A DNA stretch of 64,000 bases from Roseiarcus sp963780825 (GCA_963780825.1 CAWADL010000020.1:186001-250000); one strand, 5' to 3'; shown: positions 1 to 10,775, numbered from the stretch's first letter. Notes: generated by a model not told the origin, from the letters alone. Numbers and translations are program-made.

Positions 1-2
1 AG

Positions 3-3000
3 GACGGCGCCAAGGTCTGGAGCGGCGCGATGGACGTCGCGTCTGAGCTCAACAAGGACGTGGTCACCGATTTCCCGCTCAACCAAGCGGTCGGCAAGTT
101 GCAGCCAGGGCTTTATCTGGTTACCGCAAAACCGTGGTCGGCGCCGAAACCCGAAGGATCCGAACTCGGACGCCGTCGATGAACTCGCTACGCAATGGAT
201 GGTCGTCTCCGATCTCGGCCTGACGACGCTGTCCGGCGACGACGGCATCCACGCCATGGCGCGTTCGCTCGCGACCGCCGAGCCGCTCGCCGGCGTCGAG
301 TTGCGACTGATCGCGCGCAACAACGAAGTGCTGGCGACCAAGACGACGGATGCGCACGGCCGCGTCGATTTCGACCCCGGCCTGTCGCGCGGCGACCGGC
401 GGCTCGGCCCCTGGATTGTTGGTCGCCACGCTCGCCGACGACTATGGTTTCCTGAGCCTCACGCAAGCCGCATTCGATCTGACGGATCGCGGCGTTTCCG
501 GCCGCGACGCGCCGGCCGCGCTCGATGCATTCATCTACACCGAGCGCGGCGTCTATCGCTCCGGCGAGACCGTATTCGCCGCCGCGCTGCTGCGCGACGC
601 CAAAGGTGTAGCGATCGAAGGCGCGCCGCTCACCTTGGTTGTCAAGCGTCCCGACGGCGTCGAATACAAACGCGCCACTGTTGACGATCAGGGCCTCGGC
701 GGCCGCAGCCTCGCGGTTGCGCTCGGCGAAGGCTCAGCGGCGGGCACATGGTCGATTGACGCCTACGCCGACCCGAAGGGGCCGGCGATCGGCCACGCGC
801 AGTTCCTGCTCGAAGACTACGTGCCCGAGCGGCTCGATTATCAGCTCAAACCAGGCATCGCGTTTGCAACCTCCGGCGATCCGATCCCCGTCTCGCTCGA
901 CGCGCGCTTCCTCTATGGCGCACCAGCCACCGGCCTCGACATCACCGGCGCCATTCGCCTGAAGCCGGTGGACGGCGCTGAATTGCCCGGCCATCCCGGC
1001 TTTGTCGCCGGGCTCGTCGACCAGCAGTTCGATCCCGTCGAGGTGCAATTCCCCGACAAGGCGCAGACCGACGACAAGGGCCACGCCGACCTCTCGATCG
1101 ACCTGCCTGAAGGCGACGCCATCAAGCCGCTGGAAGCGCGGATCATCGTCGACGTCGCCGAATCCGGCGGGCGCACGGTCGAGCGCGTCGCCACGCTGCC
1201 GGTGCGCGCCAAGGCGCGCGATGATCGGCGTCAAGAAGGATTTCGATGAAATCCTTGAGCTCCGGCGAAAGCGCCGCGTTCGAAGCGATCGCGATCGCGC
1301 CTGACGGCGCGAGCTTGGCGCGCAAGAACGTCGCGTGGTCGCTCTACAAGGTCGACAACGACTATCAATGGTTCAACGTCGACGGAAAATGGAATTTCGA
1401 GCCGGTCAAATCCACGCGGAAACTCGCGGACGGCGTCGTTGACATAAACGCTGACGCGCCCGCTAGATTGTCCGCGCATGTCGGCTCGGGCACGCATCGG
1501 CTCGACATCAAATCAGCTGAGGGCGAAACCACAAGCTTCACGTTCGATCGTCGGTTGGGGAGGCTCGGCGAGCGCCGACACGCCTGACAACGCCACCGTC
1601 ACGCTCGACAAACAATCCTACGCGCCCGGCGAGACCGCCAAGCTCAACATCAACTCCCGCTTCGCCGGCAAGGCCTCGATTGCGCTGATCGGCGACAAGC
1701 TGGAGCGCATGCTCGATATCGATCTGAAGGAGGGCGACAATGTCGCGCCGTTCGAGGTCGGCGCCGATTGGGGCGCGGGCGGCTATGCGGTCGCGATCAC
1801 GCAACGGCCGCTCGACGTCAAACAGAAGCGCATGCCCGGCCGCGCCATCGGCCTCGCCTGGTTCCGCATCAATGAAGCGGCGCACAAACTCGACGTGACG
1901 ATCCATGCGCCGGAGGCGACGCGGCCCCGCCAGACCGTCAAGCTGCCGATTGAGCTTGCGGGCCTCAAAGAGGGCGAAGAGGCGCGGCTAACGGTCGCGG
2001 CGGTCGACATCGGCATTCTCAATCTCACGCATTACCAGACACCCGATCCGACCGCGTTTTTCTTCGGTCAGCGAAAGCTGGCGCAGGAGTTACGTGACCT
2101 CTACGGCTATTTGATTGACGGCATGGAAGGCGTCGCGGGCGCGTTGCATGTCGGCGGCGACGGCTCAGGCAATCTCGAAGGCAATCTGCCGACGCAGGCG
2201 CCGCTCGCGCTCTACACCGGCGTCGTCAAGGTCGGCGCCGACGGCAAGGTAGAGATCCCGCTCGATCTGCCCGCGTTCAACGGCGCGGCGCGGATCATGG
2301 CGGTGGCGTGGACCAAACAAAGGGTCGGCGCCGCCTCCGTCGACATGATCATCCGCGATCCCGTGGTGGTCAACGCCAGCCTGCCGCGCTTCCTCGACAT
2401 CGGCGATCATTCGCGGCTGCAGTTCGATATCGACAATGTCGACGGCCAGGCCGGCGACTACAAGCTCGCGCTCGACATCCGCGGACCGATCTCCGCCGAC
2501 GCCGACGCGCTGACCAAAACAATCAAGCTCGCCGCGCATCAAAAGACCAGCGTCAGCATTCCCATCAACGCCAACGGCGTCGGGACCGCGACGCTGACGC
2601 TCGACGTGACCGGCCCCGGCTTCTCCGGCCCGCAAAGTTTTGCGCTCGGCGTCGAATCTGGCACGCCCGACGTTTACGCCCGCAGCTTCAGCGATCTTGC
2701 CGCGGGCGCGACAACCACGCTGACCGACGGAGTGCTGCAACCCTTCGTGCCCGGCACCGGCGCGCTGTCGCTATCGGTATCGCCATTCGGCGCGATCGAT
2801 GCGCCCGCCGTGCTGCAGGCGCTCGACCGCTACCCCTATGGTTGCTCGGAGCAGACGGTGAGCCGCGCCATGCCGCTGCTCTACGCCAACCGGCTCGCCA
2901 GCGCCGAGCATCTCGCCATCGACCCCGATCTCGACGGCCGCATCAAGGCGGCGATCGACAAGGAGATGACGCGCGAAGGCTCCAACGGGGCCTTCGGCCT

Positions 3001-4216
3001 TTGGGCCGCGGACTCCGAGAGCGACGATGTCTGGTTGGACGCTTTCGTCACCGACTTTCTCACCCGCGCCCGCGAGCGTAACTTCGTTGTTCCGCAAATC
3101 GGTTTCGACAACGCGCTCGATCATCTGCGCAACACCGCGGTCAACGCCGCCGATCCCGGCGAGGGCGCCGGCGAACCGCTCGCTTATGCGCTCTATGTCT
3201 TGGCCCGAAACGGCCGCCCGGTGATTGGTGATCTGCGCTATCTCGCCGACACCAAGCTCGACGCGTTCAAATCCCCGCTCGCGCGCGCGCAGATCGCCGC
3301 CGCGCTGGCGATGCTGGGCGACACGGCGCGCGCGGGCCGCGTGTTCACCGCCGCGCTGGCGACGCTGGAGGCCGCCAAGGACTCCAACGTATCGCGGCCG
3401 GACTATGGCTCGAAGCTGCGCGATGCGGCCGGCGTGCTGGCGCTGCTCGGCGAATCGAAGTTGAGCGTCGGCGAAGCCTCCGCGGATTGGTTCGCGCGGG
3501 CAGCGGCGGTCGTCGACACGGCGCGCTCGGCGACCAACTATACCTCGACGCAGGAGAACAACTGGCTCGCGCTCGCCGCCGAGGCGCTCGCCGAGCGCCA
3601 GCCAAAGAACGCTCTGACGCTCGACGGCAAGCCGGTGAACGGCGCGCTCTACCGCCGCTTCACCGCCTATGCGGTGGGGGCGAACCTCGCGGCGGTCGGC
3701 AACAATAGCCCGGCGCCGCTTAAAATCGTGACGACCATCTCCGGCGCGCCGCTGGAGCCTGAGCCGGCCGCAGCGCATGGCTATGAGATATCGCGCGAGT
3801 TCTATCGCCTCGACGGAACGAAGATTGATCTCAACGAGATCACACAGAACGAGCGCGTCGTCGTTGTGCTGAAGATCACCGAGCCGGAGGCGCTCTACGC
3901 GAAACTGCTCGTGGTCGATCGGCTGCCGGCCGGGCTGGAGATCGACAATCCGGCCTTGTTCGACTCCGGTTCGACAGACGCGTTTTCCTGGTTGAAGCGC
4001 GACATCGAGCCGACGCATGTCGAATATCGCGACGATCGGTTTGTTGCGGCGGTGGATCGCGACTCCGGGCAGTCGGCGTTCTTCTCGCTCGCCTATATCG
4101 TGCGCGCGACGACGCCGGGCCACTACGTCTATCCGGCCGCGACAGCGGAGGACATGTATCGCCCCGACCGCTTCGGCCGCACCGGCTTCGGCGAGATTGA
4201 AGTGAAGGCGAAGTGA
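3..4216 (+). CDS. Alpha-2-macroglobulin family protein (YfhM-like), 5' end outside window, five apparent frameshifts
   Basis: Bacterial alpha-2-macroglobulins are periplasmic protease traps thought to work with PBP1C in envelope defence or repair. The reading enters from the left edge and continues to the stop at 4216. The thioester motif C-S-E-Q is at 2843-2854 (context YPYGCSEQT), followed by the thioester-containing and receptor-binding regions. Reading the whole gene needs one base removed near 159, 390, 1218, 1254 and 1551. Each removal restores family-like text, for example ELATQWMVVSDLGL and SFTFDVGWGGSASADTPD. pbpC follows with a 4-base overlap, the pairing known from E. coli yfhM-pbpC. 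The five shifts match the single-base insertions seen elsewhere in the window, so I think the gene is intact; true decay is the alternative. Confidence 0.9.
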
Positions 4217-6460
4217 AGCGGGACGAGACCGACGGCCTACCGATCCCCTCCCCCCTTGTGGGGGAGGGTAAGGGAGGGGGGTCGGCTCCGCTTGGCCGTA
4301 ACTCGACGGAAAGCGCGGCGCTTGCGGCTACCCCCCTCCCCGGCCCTTCCCCACAAGGGGGGAGGGAGTGCTCGGCGCCGGCGGTTGGTCAACGTATACG
4401 GCCGCGGATCCTTGTGGTCTTCGGCGTCCTCGCCGCGCTCGCCTTCGCCGTTCCCCCCGCAATCAGCTCTTATCTGAACTCCCTCGGTCCGCTCGATCTC
4501 ATGAGCTACCGCAACAGTTCGGCCGTTGTGCTCGATCGCGACGGCCGGCTGCTTCGACCCTTCGCCATGGCAAACGGCCGTTGGCGCTTGCCCGTCACCC
4601 ATACCGAGGTCGATCCCCGCTATCTCGCGATGCTGATCGCCTACGAAGACACGCGCTTCTCAACGCACAGCGGCGTTGATGGGTTGGCCTTGTTGCGCGC
4701 GAGCGCGCAGTGGGGCGCGCGCGGCCATATCGTCTCCGGCGGCTCGACGCTCACCATGCAGGTCGCGCGATTGATCGAGCCGCGCGAACGCAGCCTCGCC
4801 GCCAAACTGCGCCAGGCCGCCCGCGCGTGGCAAATCGAGGCGAGCGTCAGCAAGGACGGCGTGCTCGATCGCTATCTGACGCTGGCGCCGTTCGGCGGCA
4901 ATCTCGAAGGCGTGCGCGCGGCTTCGCTCGCCTATTTCGGCAAGGAGCCGCGCCGGCTGACGATCGGCGAAGCGGCGCTGCTGGTCGCGCTTCCGCAAGC
5001 GCCCGAAGCGCGCCGCCCCGATCGCCATCCCGAGGCCGCGGTCGCGGCGCGCGCGCATGTGCTGGATCGAGCCGTCGCGCGCGGGGTCATTTCCGGGCGC
5101 GAGGCCGAGGTAGCCAAGGCCGAGCCGATACCGCAGAGACGCCGCGAATTTCCCGCGCTCGCCGCGCATGCGGCGGAAGAGGCGATCGCGGCGGACAGAG
5201 GCGCCAAACAAATAAGGCTCTCGATCGACGCGCGCTTGCAATCAAAGTTGGAGTTGCTCGCGAAAGAGCACGCCGCGCGGCTCGGCCCCAAACTGTCGGT
5301 CGCCATCGTCGCGATCGACAATCGCAGCGGCGAGATCCGCGCCCGCGTCGGCGCGGCGGATTATGCCGACGCGACGCGCGACGGCGCGATCGACATGTCG
5401 CGCGCGCCGCGTTCGCCGGGCTCGGCGCTCAAACCTTTCATCTACGCGCTCGCCTTCGAGCAGGGCCTGGCGCATCCCGAGACGATCCTGTTCGATCGGG
5501 CGGCGCGCTACGGCGCCTATGCGCCGGAGAATTTCGACCTCGGTTTTCAGGGCACGGTGACGGCGCGGCACGCGCTGCAGATGTCGCTCAACCTGCCCGC
5601 CATCGAGGTGCTCGCCGACGTCGGCCCGTCGAGTTTTCTCGCGCGGCTGCACGGCGCCGGCGCGGACATCGCTTTGCCGAAGGACACGCCGATCGGGCTG
5701 GCGATCGGCCTCGGCGGTTTGGGCATCTCACTCGTCGACATCACGCGGCTCTACGCGGGCCTCGCCCGCGGCGGCGAGGCGCCGGCGCTCTACGAACGGC
5801 TCGACGGCGCGCCGCCAATCATCTCCGCGCGACGCGTGACCGACCCCGTCGCCGCTTACTATGTCGAGGACATCCTGCGCGGCGCCCCGGCGCCGGCCAA
5901 TGCGCTCTCCGGCCGCATCGCGTTCAAGACCGGCACGTCCTACGGCTTTCGCGATGCGCTGGCGATCGGCTTCGACAAACAAACCACGATCGGCGTCTGG
6001 GTTGGACGGCCCGACAATTCAGCCACCCCCGGCCTGATCGGCCGCGAGACCGCCGCGCCGATCCTGTTCGACGCATTCGCGCGGCTTGGCCGCGACGTCG
6101 AGCGCATCCGCGCGCCGAAGGGCGTGTTGCAGGTCGCCCGCACGGCCGAATTGCCGCCGCCGCTGCGCCATCTGCGGCAGGATGCGCCCAAGACGATCGC
6201 GGCCACCGAGCGCGCGGCGCTGAAGATTGCGTTCCCTCCCGACGGCGCGAAGGTCGATCTCGACGGCGGCGCGCAGACGTTGAACATGAAAGCGCTCGGC
6301 GGGCGGCTGCCGCTCGCCTGGTTCGTCAACGGCGCCCCGATCGCAGCAAGGCGATTTCCGCCGGCAGTCCGCGTGGAAGCCGGACGGCGCCGGGTTCGCC
6401 CGCGTGACCGTGATCGACGCGCAGGGTGCGGCGGATTCGGCGCTGATCCGGATCGATTAG
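4213..6460 (+). CDS. pbpC: Penicillin-binding protein 1C, with a palindromic repeat translated in its N-terminus
   Basis: Bifunctional peptidoglycan glycosyltransferase/transpeptidase anchored in the inner membrane. A transmembrane segment lies at residues 66-86. The GT51 motifs are EDTRF at 145-149 and GGSTLTMQ at 176-183. The transpeptidase motifs are S404-A-L-K407, SLN 458-460 and KTGT 572-575. The C-terminal domain needs one base removed near 6373, giving RWKPDGAGFARVTVIDAQG and a stop at 6458-6460; without it the frame runs to 6486. The ATG at 4213 overlaps the stop of the macroglobulin gene by four bases, which suggests translational coupling. Residues about 11-54 are encoded by a dispersed palindromic element and are Gly/Pro rich. 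If the true start lies after the element, this segment would be untranslated; no strong alternative start is visible before the membrane segment. Confidence 0.92.
4244..4382 (+). repeat. G/C-run palindromic element, copy a (inside pbpC)
   Basis: Both ends are self-complementary blocks, CCTCCCCCCTTGTGGGGGAGG-like, and the two ends are also inverted relative to each other. The element stays open in the pbpC frame and encodes PSPLVGEG, then ESAALAATPLPGPSPQGGRE. Other copies lie at 17105, 56008, 58188 and 61411. Confidence 0.9.
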
Positions 6461-6483
6461 GCCGGGCGAAGGCGCCGCGCGTG

Positions 6484-6577
6484 TAGCCGCGGTCGCTGAC
6501 CGCGGCGGCGCCGTGATCGTAGGTTTCCCGAACAGCGACGATCTCACAAAGACCGCGGTCGGCGACCGCGGCTACAG
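6484..6577. repeat. TGTAGCCGCGGTC palindromic element, copy 1
   Basis: Starts TGTAGCCGCGGTCGCTGACC and ends GGTCGGCGACCGCGGCTACA. Each end forms a small GCGGTC/GACCGC hairpin and the ends are inverted repeats of one another. It fills the gap between pbpC and the EI24 protein. About ten copies occur in the window. Confidence 0.9.
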
Positions 6578-6620
6578 CGCCGCCGCGCCCCGGCTGGACA
6601 TTCGCTACCCGCGCGCCCAC

Positions 6621-7307
6621 ATGCCGGACGCTATGCTGCAGGACGCGATCGACTCGTTCAACGACATCCTTTCGCCGCCGTTTCGCAGCGTGATGGTCAA
6701 ATCCATTGCGCTGACGCTCGCGGTGCTGGCGATCGCCGGCTTGTTGCTCGACAAGCTCGCGGTCGGCTTGGTGGTTACGGCGCACGGGTGGCTGGCGACT
6801 GTGCTGTCCGTGGCGATCGGCCTCGGCGTTACCGCGGGGCTCGTGTTGCTTGTCGCGCCGACGACGTCGCTGGTGGCGAGCTTTTTCTTCGATGAGATCG
6901 CGGCGATCGTCGAGCGCGAGGTCGATCCCACCGGCCCAGCGGGCCGCGCCGCGCCGACGCTGGAGAACCTGCTTGCTTCGGTGCGTTTCGCGGCGCTGAC
7001 GCTCGCGGTGATGCTGGCCGCGTTGGTGTTGTTGTTTGTGCCGGGCATAGGCTTTGTCGCTTGGTATGCGGCCAACGCTTATTTGCTCGGACGCGAATAT
7101 TTCGAGCTCGCAGCGATGCGGTTTCATCCGGCGCCAGAGGCGCGCGCGATGCGGCGCTACTACGGGGGCACGGTGTTCATGGCGGGGCTGATCATCGCCG
7201 GCTTCGTCGCTGTGCCGATCCTCAATCTCGCCACGCCGTTATTCGCCGCCGCCCTGATGGCGCGGCTGCACAAACGGTTGGAGCGGCAGGCTGTGGCGAG
7301 GGTGTGA
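6621..7307 (+). CDS. EI24/CysZ-like integral membrane protein
   Basis: A 228-residue protein of the EI24 (etoposide-induced 2.4/CysZ) fold, with about four hydrophobic segments (LALTLAVLAIAGLL, VAIGLGVTAGLVLLVAP, LTLAVMLAALVLLFVPGIGF and MAGLIIAGFVAVPIL) and the family's AANAYLLGREYFELAAMRFH stretch. CysZ members are linked to sulfate uptake; that role is not shown here because no cysteine biosynthesis genes are adjacent. I chose ATG 6621 (MPDAMLQDAIDSFNDI) because the longer frame to 6513 runs into the palindromic repeat at 6484-6577. Confidence 0.8.
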   Translation: MPDAMLQDAIDSFNDILSPPFRSVMVKSIALTLAVLAIAGLLLDKLAVGLVVTAHGWLATVLSVAIGLGVTAGLVLLVAPTTSLVASFFFDEIAAIVEREVDPTGPAGRAAPTLENLLASVRFAALTLAVMLAALVLLFVPGIGFVAWYAANAYLLGREYFELAAMRFHPAPEARAMRRYYGGTVFMAGLIIAGFVAVPILNLATPLFAAALMARLHKRLERQAVARV

Positions 7308-7312
7308 AGCGC

Positions 7313-7428
7313 CCTCCGTCATTGCGAGGAGCGAAGCGACGCGGCAATCCATGCGGCGGCTGGCGCCCTATCCGGTTGGACGACGATCTCACGACGCTGG
7401 ATGGCTTCGCTTCGCTCGCAATGACGGG
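7313..7428. repeat. 116-bp palindromic element, first of two neighbouring copies
   Basis: Begins CCTCCGTCATTGCGAGGAGC and ends TTCGCTCGCAATGACGGG, so the ends are inverted repeats. A nearly identical copy lies at 7464-7579 in the same orientation, 35 bases away. Confidence 0.9.
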
Positions 7429-7463
7429 CGTTGCGCGTGGGGAGCCATGGCGAGGCCATGCAG

Positions 7464-7579
7464 CCTCCGTCATTGCGAGGAGCGAAGCGACGTGGCAATC
7501 CATGCGGCGGCTGGCGCCCTTTCCGGTTAGACGACGATCTCACGACGCTGGATGGCTTCGCTTCGCTCGCAATGACGGG
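7464..7579. repeat. 116-bp palindromic element, second copy
   Basis: Differs from the copy at 7313-7428 at only a few positions (for example acgcgg/acgtgg and cctatccggttgg/cctttccggttag). It separates the EI24 gene from the convergent NTF2-like gene. Confidence 0.9.
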
Positions 7580-7582
7580 CCC

Positions 7583-7966
7583 CTACCCCGCCAGCCGCTC
7601 CCCCATCAATCGATGCAGCAGGTTGATCGCCTTCAACGGCCGCGCCATCACCTTGAACTGCGTGATCCGCCCATCCTCGCTCCAATCAACAATGTCGACG
7701 CCGTCGATCTCGATCCCGTCGATGACAGTCACAAACTCCAGCACCGCCGTACCGGACGCGCGCCATTCCCCCACATAGCGGAACGTCTCGTTGTACAGCA
7801 CGTGAAGCGCAGCCGAGAGATACTTGACCGTGATCGCCCGGCCCCGCTGCGGCGTATGCACCACGGGCGAATGGAAAACGACGTCCTCCGCCAGCAGGTC
7901 CTCTAGCGCCGCGACGTCCTGGGCTTTGGCGACCGCCTTCCAGCGGGCAATCGGATCGCTGCTCAT
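7583..7966 (-). CDS. NTF2-like / SnoaL-type small protein
   Basis: A 127-residue single-domain protein of the cone-shaped NTF2-like fold, which covers small enzymes and ligand-binding proteins. The pattern is typical: an N-terminal helix (DPIARWKAVAKAQDVAALEDLLAEDVVFHSPVV), then strands with EFVTVIDGIEIDGVDIVDW and a closing ITQFKVMARPLKAI. No catalytic residues can be assigned, so the function is unknown. It is transcribed away from the alpha/beta hydrolase at 8039; their 72-base spacer could hold both promoters. Confidence 0.8.
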   Translation of the reverse strand: MSSDPIARWKAVAKAQDVAALEDLLAEDVVFHSPVVHTPQRGRAITVKYLSAALHVLYNETFRYVGEWRASGTAVLEFVTVIDGIEIDGVDIVDWSEDGRITQFKVMARPLKAINLLHRLMGERLAG

Positions 7967-8038
7967 CGCTTCCCCCAGATTTGACCTTGCCCCTCGGGAC
8001 GGTTCATAGGCAAACCATCATCCGACAGGAGCCCATCC

Positions 8039-8932
8039 ATGTCCATCACGCAGCTCGCCGAGGGCGAAAAACTCGCCGAGGCGAACGGGTTGACGCTTTG
8101 CTACCAGACTTTCGGGGATAAGGACGCCACGCCGCTCGTGCTGATCATGGGCCTCGGCGCGCAGATGGTGTTGTGGGACGACGGGTTCTGCGAGTCCTTG
8201 GCGGCGCGCGGTTTTTACGTCGTGCGGTTCGACAATCGCGACGTCGGCAAATCCTCAAAAGTCTCCGCGCCGCCGCCGGATTTGATGAAGGTGTTCTCCG
8301 GGCTCGAGCCGCTGAAAGCCCCTTACACGCTCGACGATATGGCGCTCGACACGGTCGGGCTGATGGACGCGCTCGGCATCAAACAGGCGCATATCGTCGG
8401 CGCCTCGATGGGCGGCATGATCGCGCAAATCGTCGCGATCAAATTTCCCGAGCGGGTGAAGACGTTGACCTCGATCATGTCGACGACGGGCGAGCCCGGC
8501 CTGCCGCCGCCGCAGCCCGACGTGATGGCGGCGATGATGGCGCCGCCGCCGCTGACCGCCGACGCGTTCATCGAGGCCAACGTCCGCGTCTGGCGCCTGT
8601 TGAGGAATCACAGCGATCCCGCCGAGGAGGCGAACGACCGGGTGCGCGCGGCGCGGGTGGCGGCTCGCGGCCTGAATCCGCCGGGCGGGGCGCGGCAGAT
8701 GGCGGCGATCCTTGCCTCCGGCAGTCGCAGGGACGCGCTGGCGGGCGTGAAGGCGCCGACGCTGGTCATCCACGGCGCCGACGACCCGCTCGTGCCGGTC
8801 GCCGGCGGTCGCGCCACCGCGAGCGCCATTCCCGGCGCGAAGCTGCTGGTGCTCAACCGCATGGGCCACACGCTGCCGCGCGCGGTTTGGCCTGAGGTTG
8901 TTGAGGCGATTGTTGAACTGACGCGGAAGTGA
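8039..8932 (+). CDS. Alpha/beta hydrolase
   Basis: A 297-residue serine hydrolase of the alpha/beta fold. The nucleophile elbow is GASMGG, the acid lies in HGADDPLVP and the histidine in NRMGHTLP. The oxyanion region is LIMGLGAQMVLWDDGF, and RFDNRDVGKS is characteristic of a widespread proteobacterial subfamily annotated only as hydrolase (related to aclacinomycin methylesterase-like proteins). The substrate cannot be inferred. ATG 8039 follows the purine-rich GACAGGAGC, a good ribosome binding site. It stands alone, flanked by repeats. Confidence 0.85.
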   Translation: MSITQLAEGEKLAEANGLTLCYQTFGDKDATPLVLIMGLGAQMVLWDDGFCESLAARGFYVVRFDNRDVGKSSKVSAPPPDLMKVFSGLEPLKAPYTLDDMALDTVGLMDALGIKQAHIVGASMGGMIAQIVAIKFPERVKTLTSIMSTTGEPGLPPPQPDVMAAMMAPPPLTADAFIEANVRVWRLLRNHSDPAEEANDRVRAARVAARGLNPPGGARQMAAILASGSRRDALAGVKAPTLVIHGADDPLVPVAGGRATASAIPGAKLLVLNRMGHTLPRAVWPEVVEAIVELTRK

Positions 8933-8963
8933 AGGCGCGACAGTTACCAATCAAACTGCAAAT

Positions 8964-9117
8964 CGTCACGCCCGGCCTTGGGCCGGGCATCCACGCTGTG
9001 AGGCGGCGCAGCGATATCAGAACTATAAGCCGGCGCCGGGCGGTCGCCGGCGCTCTATTTTGACACCTTAGCTGCACACCCCGGCGTGGATGGCCGGGAC
9101 AAGCCCGGCCATGACGC
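8964..9117. repeat. Palindromic element of the CGTCACGCCCGGCC family
   Basis: Left end CGTCACGCCCGGCCTTGGGC and right end GACAAGCCCGGCCATGACG are inverted relatives around a less conserved core. A second member is at 63105-63243. Confidence 0.85.
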
Positions 9118-9152
9118 TGAGTGATTGGTGTGAGCTCAGGACAGGCGGCCAA

Positions 9153-9695
9153 TCACGCCTGCAGGATCGCCTGCCGGTCGCGCAGCGACCTCGCAATCGC
9201 TTTCAGCCCAACCTGAATCTCGTTTTCCCGCTCCAGCATCCCCGCCGCATCCGCATCAGCAATCATCGTGCGCAGCACCTCCGCGCGGCCGATGAGCGCG
9301 ATGTCACATTGCAGCAGCGCGTGCAGGGTTTCCGCCTCGCGGCGGTAGCGGTTGGTCATATGATCCGCTTCCGGCACCGGCTGCGCGCGCACCTGACCTT
9401 CAAGCGCGCCGATCTCGCGAGACAGTCCCTCCAACCGCTGCGCTGTTTCAACAGCCGCAGCATCGGGTCGCGGCTTTTCGCGCGTCGGCGCGGGCAGGTT
9501 GGCGCGCCGCCAGGCGCTTTCCGCGCGCTCTACCGCCTCGTGCGCATTCCCCAACAACGCGCCGATCTTCGCGCGAACCGTCAGGTCGTCAGCACGCAAA
9601 TGATTTTCGAGCCGATAGAAATTATAACCCCAACCATAGAACAGGTTGACGGCGATTTTCTCCAGCGCCTCGATATCGTCGAATATCGTCGTCAC
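9153..9695 (-). CDS. Conserved hypothetical protein coupled to the SPFH gene
   Basis: A 180-residue protein of unknown function, largely helical, with probable coiled coil from about residue 75 to 170 (ETAQRLEGLSREIGALEGQV, then RYRREAETLHALLQ). It has no signal peptide or membrane segment. It starts with GTG whose last bases overlap the TGA of the upstream SPFH gene (GTGA), so the two are probably translated as a coupled pair and may act together. I do not recognise a named family. Confidence 0.75.
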   Translation of the reverse strand: MTTIFDDIEALEKIAVNLFYGWGYNFYRLENHLRADDLTVRAKIGALLGNAHEAVERAESAWRRANLPAPTREKPRPDAAAVETAQRLEGLSREIGALEGQVRAQPVPEADHMTNRYRREAETLHALLQCDIALIGRAEVLRTMIADADAAGMLERENEIQVGLKAIARSLRDRQAILQA

Positions 9696-10528
9696 TTACC
9701 TAGGCCCGTCTCGTCGCCGATGTTGTAGAAGCCGACCGGCGGCTGGCCGCCGATCTGGAACGGCGCGCCGATCGCGGCGTTCGGCGCGGAAATGAGGCCC
9801 TTCTCCGCCATCTTGAACGCCAGATAGTAGCGCACCGACTCCATCGGCGTGAGCCCGATCGCCTGCAACGAGATCAGCTCGCGCATGCGTTCGTCGCGCG
9901 GCAGCACCAGCACCTTGAGGTCGTTCAGCATGATGCCGTAGACCCGCAGGAAGTCGGTCAAATGCGATTTGACCCCCTCGCGCAACTCGCTGATGTGAGC
10001 GTTGATGTTTTCCAGTTTGGTCACCTGTATGACCTGGTTGATCGCCTGCTCGATCGCCGGACCGGCGTAGTCCGCAACCTCCTTGGTGTCGATCAGCGCC
10101 CCGTTGAACGGCAGATGCGTGATCAGGTCGAGCGCGGCCTGCTGCGTGTCGACGTGGATATAATAGTCGACCTGATAGGAGACCTCCGCCATCTCCGAGG
10201 AGGTCGCGATGCCGCGATTGCTGACCAGCAGCTTCGATCGGTTGATGTAGATGACCTCATAGACCCACGGCGAATTGCCGCCGAAGAAACCCTGTACGAT
10301 CGAGCCGACCAGCGGCTTGTCCGGCGTCGTCAACGCATATTGGCCGGTCTCGTAGACGTTGAGCACCGCGCCGCGCGACTTCAGCACGCAGAAATGATTG
10401 CTCTCGACCGTCAGCAGCGATCCCGAGACGATGCTTTCATCCATCAGCTTGACGGCGACGTTCTTGGTTCCGAGCATGTCGGAGCCGTCGCGGTTCAGCG
10501 CGGTAATGACTTGTCGCGTAATGGCCAT
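9692..10528 (-). CDS. SPFH (band 7) domain protein
   Basis: A 278-residue protein of the stomatin/prohibitin/flotillin superfamily. These form membrane-associated or soluble oligomeric rings. The SPFH body spans about residues 20-215, with a helical tail region (KLENINAHISELREGVKSHL) and a C-terminal segment rich in Gly and Pro (FQIGGQPPVGFYNIGDETG). No N-terminal membrane anchor is evident, which separates it from HflK/HflC and QmcA and resembles soluble SPFH proteins. It is first in a two-gene operon with the helical protein at 9153-9695. Confidence 0.8.
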   Translation of the reverse strand: MAITRQVITALNRDGSDMLGTKNVAVKLMDESIVSGSLLTVESNHFCVLKSRGAVLNVYETGQYALTTPDKPLVGSIVQGFFGGNSPWVYEVIYINRSKLLVSNRGIATSSEMAEVSYQVDYYIHVDTQQAALDLITHLPFNGALIDTKEVADYAGPAIEQAINQVIQVTKLENINAHISELREGVKSHLTDFLRVYGIMLNDLKVLVLPRDERMRELISLQAIGLTPMESVRYYLAFKMAEKGLISAPNAAIGAPFQIGGQPPVGFYNIGDETGLGK

Positions 10529-10621
10529 TTATGACTCCGAAAGCGCCCCTCACCGTGGCGACGTTAACATCCGCCGCCCGCGGCGCACAGCGCATTTCCG
10601 CGCGCTTTCGCTGGGGATCCT

Positions 10622-10711
10622 GTAGCCGCTTCGCCGGTCGCGGGCTTTCGAAGATCGCCCGTCTGAAAGCAGCGATCACACGGCGAACGCGGTCAACGAC
10701 CGCGTCTACAG
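10622..10711. repeat. TGTAGCCGCGGTC palindromic element, copy 2 (diverged)
   Basis: Left arm is degenerate (TGTAGCCGCTTCGCCGGTCG). The right arm GCGGTCAACGACCGCGTCTA is close to consensus. It lies between the SPFH promoter region and the riboswitch. Confidence 0.8.
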
Positions 10712-10775
10712 GGGCGCCTATGCCGAAATCAGGCGGCCGGCGCGCCTTTACATCTGGCCTAGGTGATTGTCAGAC

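Noticed and set aside
2771..4123. 450-codon open frame on the minus strand opposite the macroglobulin gene
   Set aside because: Arg-rich, low-complexity translation with no domain; a shadow of the GC-rich plus-strand gene, which has clear family motifs.
4710..6407. 565-codon plus-strand frame overlapping pbpC
   Set aside because: Arg/Ala-rich out-of-frame translation; pbpC in the other frame holds all catalytic motifs.
7313..7579. CRISPR array
   Set aside because: Only two long palindromic units, with no short regular repeats or spacers; the same holds for the other repeat clusters.
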